DNA of 64,000 bases, from contig NZ_WUMK01000016.1 in assembly GCF_009827055.1 (NCBI RefSeq), positions 1-64,000 on the forward strand, in the 5' to 3' direction. The stretch is from Shinella kummerowiae (lineage in GTDB: Bacteria > Pseudomonadota > Alphaproteobacteria > Rhizobiales > Rhizobiaceae). Below the pieces are notes generated by a model, which saw only the letters and a program-made list of their open reading frames with translations, ran no database searches and was not told where the DNA came from. Shown piece after piece: positions 52,525-62,059 of the stretch; position 1 is the stretch's first letter; each line of letters starts with the position of its first letter. The translations under genes were made by a program, and so were the position numbers.

Positions 52525-54942
52525 ATGGCCGATGTAGGAAAAGTCGAAACCTTGCATGGCGAAGCACTGGTACGAGCAGCAAACGAGGCGGTAGGGGCTG
52601 TTCCACCAGCCTGGCCGCTGACAACGTCCATAGCCGTCAATCCCTTTCTCGGGCAGGTGAACGAGCGCTTCGATCACACGGCAGCTCGGCTCGCTCGAAT
52701 TGGCGGCATACGGCTCGCACTACCCCGTAAGCACTATTCGGCCAAGATTGCCAATGGTGAGATCGCGGACGAAGATCTTATCGCCGCCCTTGACGCTAGT
52801 GTACTTTTTAATCGGATAGACTTGCGTGAACTTAAGATTGCCGCTGCCGCTGAGCCGCAGCATCTCGCGCCTTTGCCAACTATCTCAGAACTCGCGGCAC
52901 AAGCCACGGGCACGGATTGGCCCTCACTGGTTTGTGACCGCATCGGTTCTTTCGCCTCCGGCTTCTTCGATGAAGGTCAAGCCCTTTGGGCTGCATCCCG
53001 TCGCAATGGTCTCTATGCCGCTTGGCGGGAATTTGCGACCCACGATTTGACGACGGAAATCCACGGTCTAAAGAACTTTTGCTTCTATGTCACCGACGCG
53101 CCCGAAACCCCACAAGCAGCCATTGAACGAGCATCCGTTACGCTTGGTCTCGGCGCCGAGCCCGGTACTTATTTTCATCAGCTTCTGCTAACGCTTGGCG
53201 GATGGGTCCAGTTGGCACGACACATCCAATTCAAGGCAGAGTTGGAGGGCAGGGATGATACGACCGCGCTTGAATTGCTCGCTGTGCGGCTGATCTTCGA
53301 AGAGGCGCTCTACATTTGCCACAGGTCGGCCATCGATACGGAATGGGTAAAGGTGCGGCGGACCCATAGGGCGCCAGTCTCGGTAGAATTCGACACGGCG
53401 ATCGACGGCATTCTCTTGTCAGCTGCCGAGCGCTCAGGCCAACGTAAGCTCGCCTGTACACTTGCCGAACCAAAACCCGCCAATGTTACTGAAGTGCAGC
53501 CGGTGCTGCAGGCGGCATTCTGCATCGACGTGCGTTCTGAGGTTTTCCGGCGATCCCTCGAAAGCTTGGATCCAGGAATCCGCACGATAGGCTTTGCCGG
53601 TTTCTTCGGTCTCGGTATCAGCCATAAGGGTTTCGCGTCCGACGTTCCCGAACAACGTCTGCCAGTTCTCCTGAACCCTTCCGTTTTCACCTGTAGCGCG
53701 GTGGATCAAAGAGGAGAGACCGATGTGCGGACACGGCTGAGCGCGCGAGGAACGCGTGCCTGGGGTCGATTCAAGCTCGCGGCGGTCTCCTCTTTTGCTT
53801 TCGTTGAGGCGATGGGGCCGGTTTATGCTGGTAAACTCGTGCGCGATGGTCTCGGTTTCGGCAAAAGTAAGCGCGCAGACGTCGCCATGCCGCGCTTTAG
53901 CCCAAGCCTCGATTTGACTACGCGGGCAAGTATGGCCGAGATGGTGTTGAAGGCCATGTCGCTCACGGAGGGCTTTGGGCGCTGCGTACTTGTTGTTGGC
54001 CATGGTGCAAACGTAGCCAATAATCCCTACGCTAGCGCACTACATTGCGGAGCTTGTGGCGGGTATGCAGGTGACGTCAACGCGCGTTTGCTGGCGAGCC
54101 TGCTAAACGAGCAGCCAGTGCGTGAGAAGCTATCTATGAAAGGGATCAACATTCCTTCTAACACCATTTTCCTTGGTGCGCTACACGACACAACGACTGA
54201 CACTGTAACTCTGTTCGATCATGATCTCGGAGATGGCATTGCACGCGGGGACATCGTTCGCATTCGTCATTGGCTCGTCGATGCCGGACGGTTAGCGCGA
54301 GCCGAACGGTCGAAACGTCTGCCACGAGCGACGGCAGACAACGTCATCAGGCGTAGTCAGGACTGGGCGGAAGTTTGGCCCGAGTTAGGACTTGCTGGCT
54401 GCCGAGCTTTCATCGCTGCACCGCGTTTCCGAACCTCCGGTCGGTCCTTGGATGGACAGGTCTTTCTCCATGATTACGTCTGGCGCAAGGATGAGGACTA
54501 TAAAATTCTTGAGCTCATCCTGACCGCACCTGTTGTTGTCGCGAGCTGGATTAGTCTGCAATACTTTGGTTCGTCGGTCGCGCCGGTTCTCTTCGGGGCT
54601 GGCAACAAGTTACTTCACAATGTCGTTGGCGGCATCGGAGTCGTCGAGGGTAACGGTGGCAATTTACGCGCGGGCCTTCCTTGGCAATGTGTGCATGATG
54701 GAGAACATTTCATTCACGAGCCTCAACGGCTGACGGTTGCCGTGGAGGCGCCCAGGGATGCGATCACCGCAATCTTGACCCAACATAACCAGGTTCGCGC
54801 ACTGTTCGATAACGGCTGGCTAAATCTGTTTGCTCTTGACGAGAAAGGTCATATGGCGTGGCGCTACACTAACGGTTTGATCTGGGAACCATTTCAGCAC
54901 ATGAACAATACCATGGCACCCACGTGTGCGATACGAAGATGA
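52525..54942 (+). CDS. dabA: DabA, carbonic-anhydrase-like subunit of the DAB inorganic-carbon pump (DUF2309)
   Basis: This 805-residue peripheral protein has the beta-carbonic-anhydrase-like zinc site expected for DabA: Cys333 and Asp335 in AAFCIDVRSEV, His493 in VVGHGANVANN, and Cys508 in ALHCGACGG. It would hydrate CO2 in one direction, driven by the ion gradient through DabB. AGGAG precedes the ATG; the gap from dabB is four bases. In heterotrophs DAB supplies bicarbonate for anaplerosis and growth at air-level CO2. All ligands appear intact. Confidence 0.92.
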   Translation: MADVGKVETLHGEALVRAANEAVGAVPPAWPLTTSIAVNPFLGQVNERFDHTAARLARIGGIRLALPRKHYSAKIANGEIADEDLIAALDASVLFNRIDLRELKIAAAAEPQHLAPLPTISELAAQATGTDWPSLVCDRIGSFASGFFDEGQALWAASRRNGLYAAWREFATHDLTTEIHGLKNFCFYVTDAPETPQAAIERASVTLGLGAEPGTYFHQLLLTLGGWVQLARHIQFKAELEGRDDTTALELLAVRLIFEEALYICHRSAIDTEWVKVRRTHRAPVSVEFDTAIDGILLSAAERSGQRKLACTLAEPKPANVTEVQPVLQAAFCIDVRSEVFRRSLESLDPGIRTIGFAGFFGLGISHKGFASDVPEQRLPVLLNPSVFTCSAVDQRGETDVRTRLSARGTRAWGRFKLAAVSSFAFVEAMGPVYAGKLVRDGLGFGKSKRADVAMPRFSPSLDLTTRASMAEMVLKAMSLTEGFGRCVLVVGHGANVANNPYASALHCGACGGYAGDVNARLLASLLNEQPVREKLSMKGINIPSNTIFLGALHDTTTDTVTLFDHDLGDGIARGDIVRIRHWLVDAGRLARAERSKRLPRATADNVIRRSQDWAEVWPELGLAGCRAFIAAPRFRTSGRSLDGQVFLHDYVWRKDEDYKILELILTAPVVVASWISLQYFGSSVAPVLFGAGNKLLHNVVGGIGVVEGNGGNLRAGLPWQCVHDGEHFIHEPQRLTVAVEAPRDAITAILTQHNQVRALFDNGWLNLFALDEKGHMAWRYTNGLIWEPFQHMNNTMAPTCAIRR

Positions 54943-54957
54943 ACTTAGGAAATATGA

Positions 54958-55009
54958 TGAGGCGCTCTCCACTGGTGGCGGGTAATGAATGCGAGAGCAC
55001 CTCATCCTC
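54958..55009. terminator. Hairpin between convergent dabA and trpB
   Basis: TGAGGCGCTCTC (54958-54969) pairs with GAGAGCACCTCA (54993-55004) with one mismatch, followed by TCCTCCTTTT. It lies exactly between the stops of dabA (+) and trpB (-) and can serve as a shared terminator. Confidence 0.6.
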
Positions 55010-55023
55010 CTTTTATGCTCCAG

Positions 55024-56250
55024 CTAGCACGGCTCGTTCACTCGCTTTGCATCCGCATCGAAGAATTCCGAAACCGCGAAAATATCCTTGTCACCACGGC
55101 CGCAGAGATTGAGGATGACAATGGCCTCCTTCGGCATGAGAGGAGCAATCTTTAGCGTAGCAGCCAATGCGTGCGACGGCTCGAGAGCTGGAATTATGCC
55201 TTCCTCCACCGCAAGAAGCCGGAACGCGCTCAGCGCCTCGGTGTCTGTGGCCGAGGTATATGAAACTCTGCCGGTTTCTTTCAACCATGCATGCTCTGGA
55301 CCAACGCCGGGATAATCAAGCCCTGCCGAAATTGAATGACCCTCTCTAATTTGCCCGTCGTCATTTTGCAGAAGGTAGGTTCGATTTCCATGTAAGACGC
55401 CAGGCTGGCCCGTTGACAACGACGCGCAGTGATCTCCGCTCTCTATACCACGGCCGCCGGCTTCCACACCAAGCATCGATACTTCTGACTCATCGAGGAA
55501 GGCATGAAACAGTCCGATTGAATTGGAGCCTCCACCAACGGCTGCCACCAGAAGATCCGGAAGTCTTCCCTCATATTCAACTATTTGCCGTCGCACTTCA
55601 TGGCCGATGACAGCCTGGAGAGACCGAACCATTTCGGGATACGGATGGGGGCCAGCGACGGTCCCGATGAGATAATACGTGTCATCTATGTTCGAAACCC
55701 AATCGCGAAGCGCTTCGTTCATAGCGTCCTTCAGGGTTCCGTTCCCCGAAGACACTGCGTGCACTTCGGCCCCAAGAAGGCGCATCCTGAATACGTTTGG
55801 CGCCTGCCGTTCTATGTCCTTTGATCCCATGTAAATTACACATTTGAGACCGAACCGTGCTGCAACTGTTGCAGTTGCAACGCCATGCTGTCCTGCGCCG
55901 GTTTCAGCTATGATTCGTGTCTTTCCCATTCGGAGCGCCATCAAGATTTGCCCGACGCAGTTGTTTATCTTATGGGAGCCAGTGTGGTTGAGTTCGTCGC
56001 GCTTTAAATAAATACGCGCACCACCTATCGAGGCAGACAAGCGCTCCGCCAGATACAAAGGGCTTGGCCGACCAACGTAGTGTCGACACAACAGCTCAAA
56101 GCGCGCCCAGAAGGACGAATCCGCTTTAGCTTCCTGCCATTTTGCATCCAGCTCCAGGAGGAGAGGCATCAGCGTCTCGGCTACGAACCGTCCGCCGAAT
56201 GTACCGAAGAAACCATCCACGTCCGGCATTCGGGCTTTATATGTTTCCAT
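55024..56250 (-). CDS. trpB: Tryptophan synthase beta chain (stand-alone copy)
   Basis: This 408-residue PLP enzyme of the TrpB1 type joins indole and serine to tryptophan. The PLP lysine is Lys94 in [12 protein letters not shown], the catalytic Glu is in AETGAGQHG, and the phosphate-binding loop is [10 protein letters not shown]. The start [20 protein letters not shown] has GGAGA nine bases upstream. No trpA or trpF is nearby, so this is an orphan, probably a second copy. It may salvage indole or serve another beta-replacement reaction. It converges on dabA. Confidence 0.93.
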   Translation of the reverse strand: METYKARMPDVDGFFGTFGGRFVAETLMPLLLELDAKWQEAKADSSFWARFELLCRHYVGRPSPLYLAERLSASIGGARIYLKRDELNHTGSHKINNCVGQILMALRMGKTRIIAETGAGQHGVATATVAARFGLKCVIYMGSKDIERQAPNVFRMRLLGAEVHAVSSGNGTLKDAMNEALRDWVSNIDDTYYLIGTVAGPHPYPEMVRSLQAVIGHEVRRQIVEYEGRLPDLLVAAVGGGSNSIGLFHAFLDESEVSMLGVEAGGRGIESGDHCASLSTGQPGVLHGNRTYLLQNDDGQIREGHSISAGLDYPGVGPEHAWLKETGRVSYTSATDTEALSAFRLLAVEEGIIPALEPSHALAATLKIAPLMPKEAIVILNLCGRGDKDIFAVSEFFDADAKRVNEPC

Positions 56251-56490
56251 GTCAATTTCTCCAATCGAACCATCTTACGATTCAACGCGCCATGTGGATC
56301 GCAAATCCGGAGAAATAAGCGTCGAAGCCAATCGCTTTGAGGCTCTGAGCACGACTTCGGATTGTTTGTAAAATGTGAGTGCAGTTGGAACCGCCTTATT
56401 TTCGCGGTTGCCTGCGGGCTATTTCTGCCCGCCCGTTGGCTATAGTGGCATGCTTGTTGTGCCGTGCATCCGGCATAACTGAAAGCAACT

Positions 56491-56524
56491 CGTAGCGCAT
56501 ATCGGGCGATACGCGCACTACGTA
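56491..56524 (-). terminator. Long hairpin overlapping the msrQ stop codon
   Basis: CGTAGCGCATATCG (56491-56504) and CGATACGCGCACTACG (56507-56522) pair along most of their length with a bulge and a GT pair. The hairpin begins in the last codon of msrQ. There is only a weak T-run, so it may be a factor-dependent or processing hairpin. The gap 56251-56490 has no gene. Confidence 0.45.
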
Positions 56525-57141
56525 GGTCGAGGGTATGCCCTATTATGGTTGCGCCAGTTCCGCCGCACCGCGCGCCAAGCCAGAAATAGCGTCACCAGCG
56601 CGATGTAGATCCATGGTTCCAGCCTCACGACCTTCACCGACATGGCGAAGTGCAGCGCTCCGGCTGCGGCGATGATATAGACAAGCTTGTGCAGTTTTAC
56701 CCAGCGCGGCCCGAGCCGGCGGATCGACCAGTTGTTGGAGGTGAGCGCCAGCGGGATGAGCGTCACGAAAGCGGCCATTCCGATGGTGATGAAGGGGCGC
56801 CTGGGGATATCGACGAGGATGGCCGTGAAATTCAGGTACTGGTCGAGCACCATATAGGTCAGGAAGTGCATCAGCACGTACCAGAAGGCCAGCAAGCCGA
56901 GCGCCCGTCAGTAGCGGATCCAGTTGATGCCGAAGAGATCGCGCAGCGGCGTGATCGCCAGCGTGGCGACAAGGAAGCGCAACGCCCAGAGCCCCAGCAG
57001 GTGCTCGAATGCCTTCACCGGATTGCCCGGCAGGCGCCCTGTCGCGCCGAGCCAGAAGTCGTAGGCCGCGGGTAGGAAACCGACGGCATAAAGCAGCCAG
57101 ATCGAGGTGGCATGGTATTTACGGGGCAGGGCGGGCAGCAT
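56518..57141 (-). pseudogene. msrQ: MsrQ, haem membrane partner of MsrP, broken by an in-frame TGA
   Basis: MsrQ is the inner-membrane b-type cytochrome that delivers electrons to periplasmic MsrP. The first half reads to FGINWIRY and stops at TGA (56910-56908). The same frame continues RALGLLAFWYVLMHFLTYMV to the natural stop at 56518, giving 207 codons in total. The family has an Arg where the TGA lies, so a single C-to-T change of CGA explains it. Haem-ligand histidines are on both sides (AFEHLLG; LMHFL; KLHKL), so the truncated piece could not work alone. The start overlaps the msrP stop (TGATG). Confidence 0.82.
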
Positions 57142-58082
57142 CAGTAGTTCGCCCTGAGATCCATGCCGCTATAGAGGCCGGCGACCTCCTCGGCATAGCC
57201 GTTGAAGGGCAGGGTCGGCCGGCGGTTCGCGCCGAAGAAGCCGCCTTCGCTGATACGGTTCTCGCTGGCCTGACTCCAGCGCGGGTGATCCACCTCCGGA
57301 TTGACGTTGGCATAGAAGCCGTATTCGTTCGGCGCGGAGATGTTCCAGGTGGAGGGCGGCTGCTTGTCGGTCAACGTGATCTTAACGATCGACTTGATGC
57401 CCTTGAAACCGTATTTCCAGGGAACGACGAGGCGGATCGGTGCGCCATTTTGGTTGGGCAGCGTCTTGCCATAGACGCCGACGGCGAGGATGGCGAGCGG
57501 ATGGCGAGCCTCGTCGAGTCGCAGGCCTTCGACATAGGGCCAGGGCAGCGATTGGAAGTAGCCCGATTGCCCCGGCATCTCCTCCGGCCGCACCACCGTC
57601 TCGAAGGCGACGTATTTGGCATCCCCAAGCGGCTCCACCTTGTCGAGCAGGGCGGAGAGCGGAAAGCCCACCCAAGGAACGACCATTGACCAGGCCTCGA
57701 CGCAGCGCATGCGATAGACCCGGTCCTCCAGCGGCATGGCCAGCAGCTCCTCGAGGCCGAATTCCTTCGGCTTGCCGACCAACCCGTCCACCTTCACCGT
57801 CCAGGGTGTCGGTTTTAAATTTTTGGAGTTTGCCGCGGGATCGCCCTTTCCCAGACCGAATTCGTAGAAATTGTTGTAGCTGGTGACGTCGTTTTCGGGC
57901 GTCAGCGTCTCGTCGACCGTGTAACCGGTCTTCGATGCCGTCAGGGCTTCGGCGAAGGCTGGTGTGCCGGCGGCTGCGAGCGCGCCGCCGGCGGCAGCTA
58001 CCAGAAACGAGCGACGACTAAAGAAATAGCTTTGCGGGGTGATTTCCGAGGCTGCGATTCGTGGCGGGCGATAGAGGGACAT
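57141..58082 (-). CDS. msrP: Methionine sulfoxide reductase catalytic subunit MsrP
   Basis: This is a 313-residue periplasmic molybdoenzyme that repairs oxidised methionine in envelope proteins. It has a Tat signal with [12 protein letters not shown]. The molybdenum-ligating cysteine is Cys127 in [32 protein letters not shown] and [17 protein letters not shown] are typical. The ATG at 58082 is eight bases after AAGGGTGAG; a GTG nine bases upstream is possible. It is coupled to msrQ, which carries a nonsense codon, so electron supply may be lost. Confidence 0.93.
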   Translation of the reverse strand: MSLYRPPRIAASEITPQSYFFSRRSFLVAAAGGALAAAGTPAFAEALTASKTGYTVDETLTPENDVTSYNNFYEFGLGKGDPAANSKNLKPTPWTVKVDGLVGKPKEFGLEELLAMPLEDRVYRMRCVEAWSMVVPWVGFPLSALLDKVEPLGDAKYVAFETVVRPEEMPGQSGYFQSLPWPYVEGLRLDEARHPLAILAVGVYGKTLPNQNGAPIRLVVPWKYGFKGIKSIVKITLTDKQPPSTWNISAPNEYGFYANVNPEVDHPRWSQASENRISEGGFFGANRRPTLPFNGYAEEVAGLYSGMDLRANY

Positions 58083-58291
58083 TGTGCTCACCCTTGTTGT
58101 TTGTGCATGCTTGCTAATTCCTCAGCCTCAGAGTTTGAAATCAAGACGCGACTACAGCGAGCAAATTTTCGTGTCGGGGCCGTGATGGGCACGCGATCGT
58201 TTACGTCCGTCTTGCCGCTTAGACCGAAAGAAACAGAGCGATACAGGGTCTATTCCGAAGGAATTCCCGGCAGGCAGTAACTTAAGACCTA

Positions 58292-59341
58292 CTATGGCGC
58301 CTTGGGGTTCACCCAACCGGAAAGCTCCCGCCTAACGATCTTCTCCAGCACTTTCATGCCTTCCGGCGAATCGTTCAGGCAGGGGATGTGCGCGAACTTT
58401 TCGCCGCCGTTGTGCAGGAAGCTGTCGGCAGCCTCCTCGGCGATCTCTTCCAGTGTTTCCAGGCAGTCGGAAACGAACCCGGGATTTAGCACGGCGATAC
58501 GTTTGACACCTTCCTGCGCCAGCTTTTCCACGGTCTTGCCGGTGTAGGGCTGCAACCATTCCTCCGGCCCGAAGCGGGACTGGAAGGTGACCACGAGCCT
58601 GTCGCTCGACCAGCCGAGGCGTTCGCGCAGCAGGCGCGCGGTCTTCTGGCATTGGCAATAGTAAGGGTCACCCTTCTCGAAATAGCTTTTCGGAATGCCG
58701 TGGAAGGAGGTCAGTACCTTTTCCGGCTGCCAGTCGAGCGTCGCAAGATGCTTCTCGATGGAGACGGCGAGCGCGTCGATATAGGCCGGGTCGTCATGAT
58801 AGGGCGGCACGGTGCGCAGCGCCGGCTGCCAGCGCATCTTGAGCAGTGTCTCGAAGGCCTTGTCGTTGACGGTTGCCGTCGTTGCCGCCGCATATTGCGG
58901 GTAGAGCGGGAAGACGAGAATGCGTTCGCAGCCTGCCTTCTGCAGGTATTCCATTCGCGAGGCGATGGAGGGCTGGCCGTAGCGCATGGCCCAGTCGACG
59001 ATGACGTTGGCATGGTCCTTTAGGGCTTCAGCCATCAGCTCGGCCTGGCTACGTGTATATGTGCGCAGGAAGCTCTCGTTCTTTTCCTTGTTCCAGATCG
59101 TCTCATAGGCCTTGCCGACCTTGCCGGGGCGGGTGTTGAGCACGATGCCGAAGAGGATCGGATACCAGGCGATGCGCGGCCACTCGATGACGCGCTTGTC
59201 CATCAGGAATTCCTTCAGGTAGCGCCGCATGGACGTGTAATCCGTGGCGCCGGGCGTGCCGAGGTTGACGAGCAGAACGCCGACCTTGCCGTGCTTGACG
59301 GGCGGATGGCTGTGTTCGATTTTTGGGGATGTCAATCGCAT
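58292..59341 (-). CDS. hemH: Ferrochelatase
   Basis: This is a cytoplasmic or membrane-associated enzyme that inserts Fe(II) into protoporphyrin IX, 349 residues from ATG 59341 (MRLTSPKIEHSHPPVKH). KVGVLLVNLGTPGATDYTSM, the active-site His in LTSFHGIPKSYFEKGDPYY and the Glu region DCLETLEEIAEEA are intact. Neither the ATG nor a TTG at 59356 has a clear ribosome site; the TTG follows the cfa stop directly (TGAAATTG), so coupled initiation is possible. It is last in a DUF2147-DUF1365-cfa-hemH series. Confidence 0.92.
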   Translation of the reverse strand: MRLTSPKIEHSHPPVKHGKVGVLLVNLGTPGATDYTSMRRYLKEFLMDKRVIEWPRIAWYPILFGIVLNTRPGKVGKAYETIWNKEKNESFLRTYTRSQAELMAEALKDHANVIVDWAMRYGQPSIASRMEYLQKAGCERILVFPLYPQYAAATTATVNDKAFETLLKMRWQPALRTVPPYHDDPAYIDALAVSIEKHLATLDWQPEKVLTSFHGIPKSYFEKGDPYYCQCQKTARLLRERLGWSSDRLVVTFQSRFGPEEWLQPYTGKTVEKLAQEGVKRIAVLNPGFVSDCLETLEEIAEEAADSFLHNGGEKFAHIPCLNDSPEGMKVLEKIVRRELSGWVNPKAP

Positions 59342-59358
59342 TCTTTTTTGTGCCAATT

Positions 59359-60642
59359 TCAGTTACCAGGAAGCGTGGGAATAAGCGCGGCAGTATCCCG
59401 TCTCGCGCGAATGGGGTCGGCAGGGCGTTCCAATACATAGAGGCCGACATTTATGGTTCCGGCCTTAAAACCAGCCGCGCAGTAGCAGAGGTAATAGTCC
59501 CACAGGCGATGAAACTGTTCACTGTAGCCCAGTGCGCTGATGCGGGGCCACGCGGCGCGAAATCGCTTCCGCCACTCGAGGAGTGTTCGAGCATAATCCG
59601 ATCCGAAATACTCGCATTGGACCATCCGAAGCCCTGCGTTCGCAGCTTGTGCCTGGATGATGCTTTTGGTCGGAAGCATACCCCCGGGGAAGACATGTCG
59701 CTGAATGAAATCTGCCGATCCGCGATAGGCGGCAAAACGGCTCTCGTCGATCGTGATGACCTGAAGCACGGCGTGTCCGCCCGCGCGAAGCCTTTGCTGC
59801 AGAGTCTTGAAGAACAGCGGCCAATAGGCCTCGCCAACCGCTTCCAGCATCTCGATGGACACGATCCGGTCAAAGCTTCCCGTGACATCTCTATAGTCTT
59901 TCAACTCCAGACGGACTGCTTCCTGCTGGCCGTTGGCCCGGATGCACTCCGTCGCATGGTCCAGTTGCGCTGAGGATAGCGTTACACCATCCACCGTGGC
60001 GCCCGCATGTGCGAGACTTGCTGCGAGTGCTCCCCAACCGCAACCGATCTCCAGAATTTGCTCGCCTCCCTTGATCGACAGGAGCTGTTTGACCCGCTCT
60101 ATCTTTGCCCGTTGGGCCTCCTCCAGGCTGAGAGCCGGTTCCGTGTAGAGCGCTGAGGAATAGGTCATGCTCGGGTCGAGCCACTCCCTGTAGAAGGCAT
60201 TGCCGAGGTCGTAATGATAGGCGATGTTCTTTCGGCTGCCCGTCTTGTTGTTCGCGCGCAGCGCATGGCGGAACCGGTGCAGCAGCCTGACCGCTAGGTG
60301 GCCTGAAATCTTTCCGTCAAGCATATCGATGTTGCGTGCGGCCAATTCCAGGCAGGCTTCCAGGTCCGGCGTCGACCAGTCCCCATCGATATAGGCTTCC
60401 GCAAAGCCGAGATCACCGCCTGTCGCGAGCCGGCGGACGGCCCGCCATCTGTGAATATTGATCGCCGCCGAAGGCCCCGGACGTGTGCCGATATGTTCAC
60501 TACGTTCGCCTGAGGGCAGGACAACTGTGATTTTCCCGATATCGACAGATGCGATGACGGCGTTCATTGCGCGCGCGAAAACTCCGATCTTCGCTCTGTT
60601 TTCGCCAAGACCACGCCTGAATATTCTTGCTAATGCGGCCAC
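59359..60642 (-). CDS. cfa: Cyclopropane-fatty-acyl-phospholipid synthase
   Basis: This 427-residue SAM-dependent enzyme would methylenate unsaturated phospholipid acyl chains. The N-terminal lipid-binding part (about 1-130) is followed by NIAYHYDLGNAFYREWLDPS, the SAM motif ILEIGCGWGALAASLAHAG, and SIEMLEAVGEAYW and FIQRHVFPGGMLPTKSII, all Cfa signatures. The GTG at 60642 follows AGGAAG. Together with DUF1365 and the second Cfa-like gene (63022) it forms a membrane-lipid repair group controlled, by inference, from the promoter at 61993-61968. Confidence 0.93.
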   Translation of the reverse strand: MAALARIFRRGLGENRAKIGVFARAMNAVIASVDIGKITVVLPSGERSEHIGTRPGPSAAINIHRWRAVRRLATGGDLGFAEAYIDGDWSTPDLEACLELAARNIDMLDGKISGHLAVRLLHRFRHALRANNKTGSRKNIAYHYDLGNAFYREWLDPSMTYSSALYTEPALSLEEAQRAKIERVKQLLSIKGGEQILEIGCGWGALAASLAHAGATVDGVTLSSAQLDHATECIRANGQQEAVRLELKDYRDVTGSFDRIVSIEMLEAVGEAYWPLFFKTLQQRLRAGGHAVLQVITIDESRFAAYRGSADFIQRHVFPGGMLPTKSIIQAQAANAGLRMVQCEYFGSDYARTLLEWRKRFRAAWPRISALGYSEQFHRLWDYYLCYCAAGFKAGTINVGLYVLERPADPIRARRDTAALIPTLPGN

Positions 60643-60713
60643 GATGTCTTCCTGGAAAATTTGATAAAGTTATGGGTGCAGGCGCTTCGGACGCCGTGTG
60701 GCTCAAAGCCGTT

Positions 60714-61559
60714 TCACGCCGTGTCCGTGTAACTTGCTGTTTCCGGTGGTGGCGGACTTGTGCGGAAGCGTGCGCCTTTCAGCCAAAGCTTGAAGGCTTC
60801 CCAATGGATACCGGCCATCACCTTCATCGTCATGAAGGGGAAACGGATCAGGCAGCGCGCCAGCATGCCGTCCGTCAGCGGCGCGGCGTCCGCATTGAAC
60901 GTGGCGGCCATGACCGGCTCTTTGCCTGCGGTTTCGTGAATTCGCAGCCGGACAGTCCGGCCGGGCGGGAGGATGCGGAAATGGTAGCGCAGGCCCATGT
61001 CCATGAAGGGGGAAACATGAAAAACCTTCGTTCGTGTCTGCCGAATGCCGGCGGCGCTGATCTCGCCAGCAAGGACCGGTGCCACATAGCTGTGCCGCTC
61101 ACCGAAGGTATTCCTGACCGCATAAATGATGGCAACCAGCCGATCTTCATCGTCATAGGCGAAATAGGTCGAGAGCGGGTTGAAGACATAGCCGAACATG
61201 CGCGGGTAGGCGAGCACCAGAATACGGGCCGCGGGTTTTTCGAGACCGGCGCGCGCCAGCAGACGGTCGGCGAACTGTCGCAGTGTCTCACCGTCCTCTT
61301 CGACGTGGTCGAGCTCATGGAATGACAGGATTCCATTGCGGTTCACGGTAAGCAGGCGCGTCAGTCCGGCGAGATCGACAAGCCGGTCGACATCGACCAG
61401 AAGTGAAAAGACGCTATAGCTGAAGCGGTGGCCGAAAGGATGCAGCCTCTGATGCATCACCTTTCCGGCATAAAGCGTACCGGCCGCAGAGGGCGGCGGA
61501 CCGTTGTCGGCCATGCTAGTGACCCGGATCTGCTTCATGCCTTGCTCTTTTTCGTTCAT
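60714..61559 (-). CDS. DUF1365 family protein of the cfa cluster
   Basis: This is a 281-residue protein from MNEKEQGMKQIRVTSMADNG. The DUF1365 pattern is clear: LYAGKVMHQRLHPFGHRFSY, ILVLAYPRMFGYVFNPLSTY and VFHVSPFMDMGLRYHFRIL. The family regularly travels with cyclopropane synthases and amine oxidases in singlet-oxygen regulons and is thought to act in fatty-acid modification. The ATG at 61559 overlaps the DUF2147 stop (TGATG). A later ATG (61538) is possible. Confidence 0.87.
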   Translation of the reverse strand: MNEKEQGMKQIRVTSMADNGPPPSAAGTLYAGKVMHQRLHPFGHRFSYSVFSLLVDVDRLVDLAGLTRLLTVNRNGILSFHELDHVEEDGETLRQFADRLLARAGLEKPAARILVLAYPRMFGYVFNPLSTYFAYDDEDRLVAIIYAVRNTFGERHSYVAPVLAGEISAAGIRQTRTKVFHVSPFMDMGLRYHFRILPPGRTVRLRIHETAGKEPVMAATFNADAAPLTDGMLARCLIRFPFMTMKVMAGIHWEAFKLWLKGARFRTSPPPPETASYTDTA

Positions 61560-61939
61560 CATCGGGCCGGCTGCCAGCGCACGTTCTTGCAAAGCACGCC
61601 GCCAAGAATACACCCGCGCGTTAGAAGCGAATTGTCGGACACCTGCACCGTGATCGAATAGGTGCGCTCGCGTTTCTCATCGAAGGCGGTGCCTGATAAT
61701 GTATCCGGCGATTTGGGCTGAAGCGACATGATCAGGCGGTCGCCGGCCTCTTCGCCCTTGCTGGTATCCCGGATCCAGAGATTGGTGGCGCAGATATTGC
61801 GGCCGCATGGAGCGATGCGCACACGCGCGTTTCCGTCGTCGCGCAGCCAGACACCGCTTGGATCGGCGGATTGCTGCGCTTGGGAGGCTGCGGCAGTCAG
61901 CATCAGGGCGGAAAACGCAGTCAGAACGGCTATCCTCAT
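61559..61939 (-). CDS. DUF2147 secreted protein
   Basis: This 126-residue exported protein has a signal peptide (residues 1-21, ending AASQAQQ). DPSGVWLRDDGNARVRIAPC and the ATNLWIRD and GCILGGVLCKNVRW segments with conserved cysteines are typical of DUF2147. The function is unknown. It is the first gene of the minus-strand series to hemH and lies 23-30 bases after an ECF-type promoter. Confidence 0.85.
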   Translation of the reverse strand: MRIAVLTAFSALMLTAAASQAQQSADPSGVWLRDDGNARVRIAPCGRNICATNLWIRDTSKGEEAGDRLIMSLQPKSPDTLSGTAFDEKRERTYSITVQVSDNSLLTRGCILGGVLCKNVRWQPAR

Positions 61940-61967
61940 CGGTCCATCCTCGTTGCTTTTCCTTGAA

Positions 61968-62026
61968 TACGCATGCGCGGGCAGATCGGTTCACCCGAGG
62001 TGATCCGTCAGAGCGACGAAGGCGTA
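61968..62026. promoter_or_regulatory. Back-to-back ECF-sigma-type promoters (DUF2147 and DUF2177)
   Basis: On the minus strand TGAACC (61993-61988), 16 bases, CGTA (61971-61968) points to DUF2147. On the plus strand TGATCC (62001-62006), 16 bases, CGTA (62023-62026) points to DUF2177. The -35 boxes are eight bases apart. Both match the folE and fasciclin promoters, the first with one mismatch. Confidence 0.68.
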
Positions 62027-62059
62027 GAAATGTCGACAAACGTAATGGGAGACATCGGT

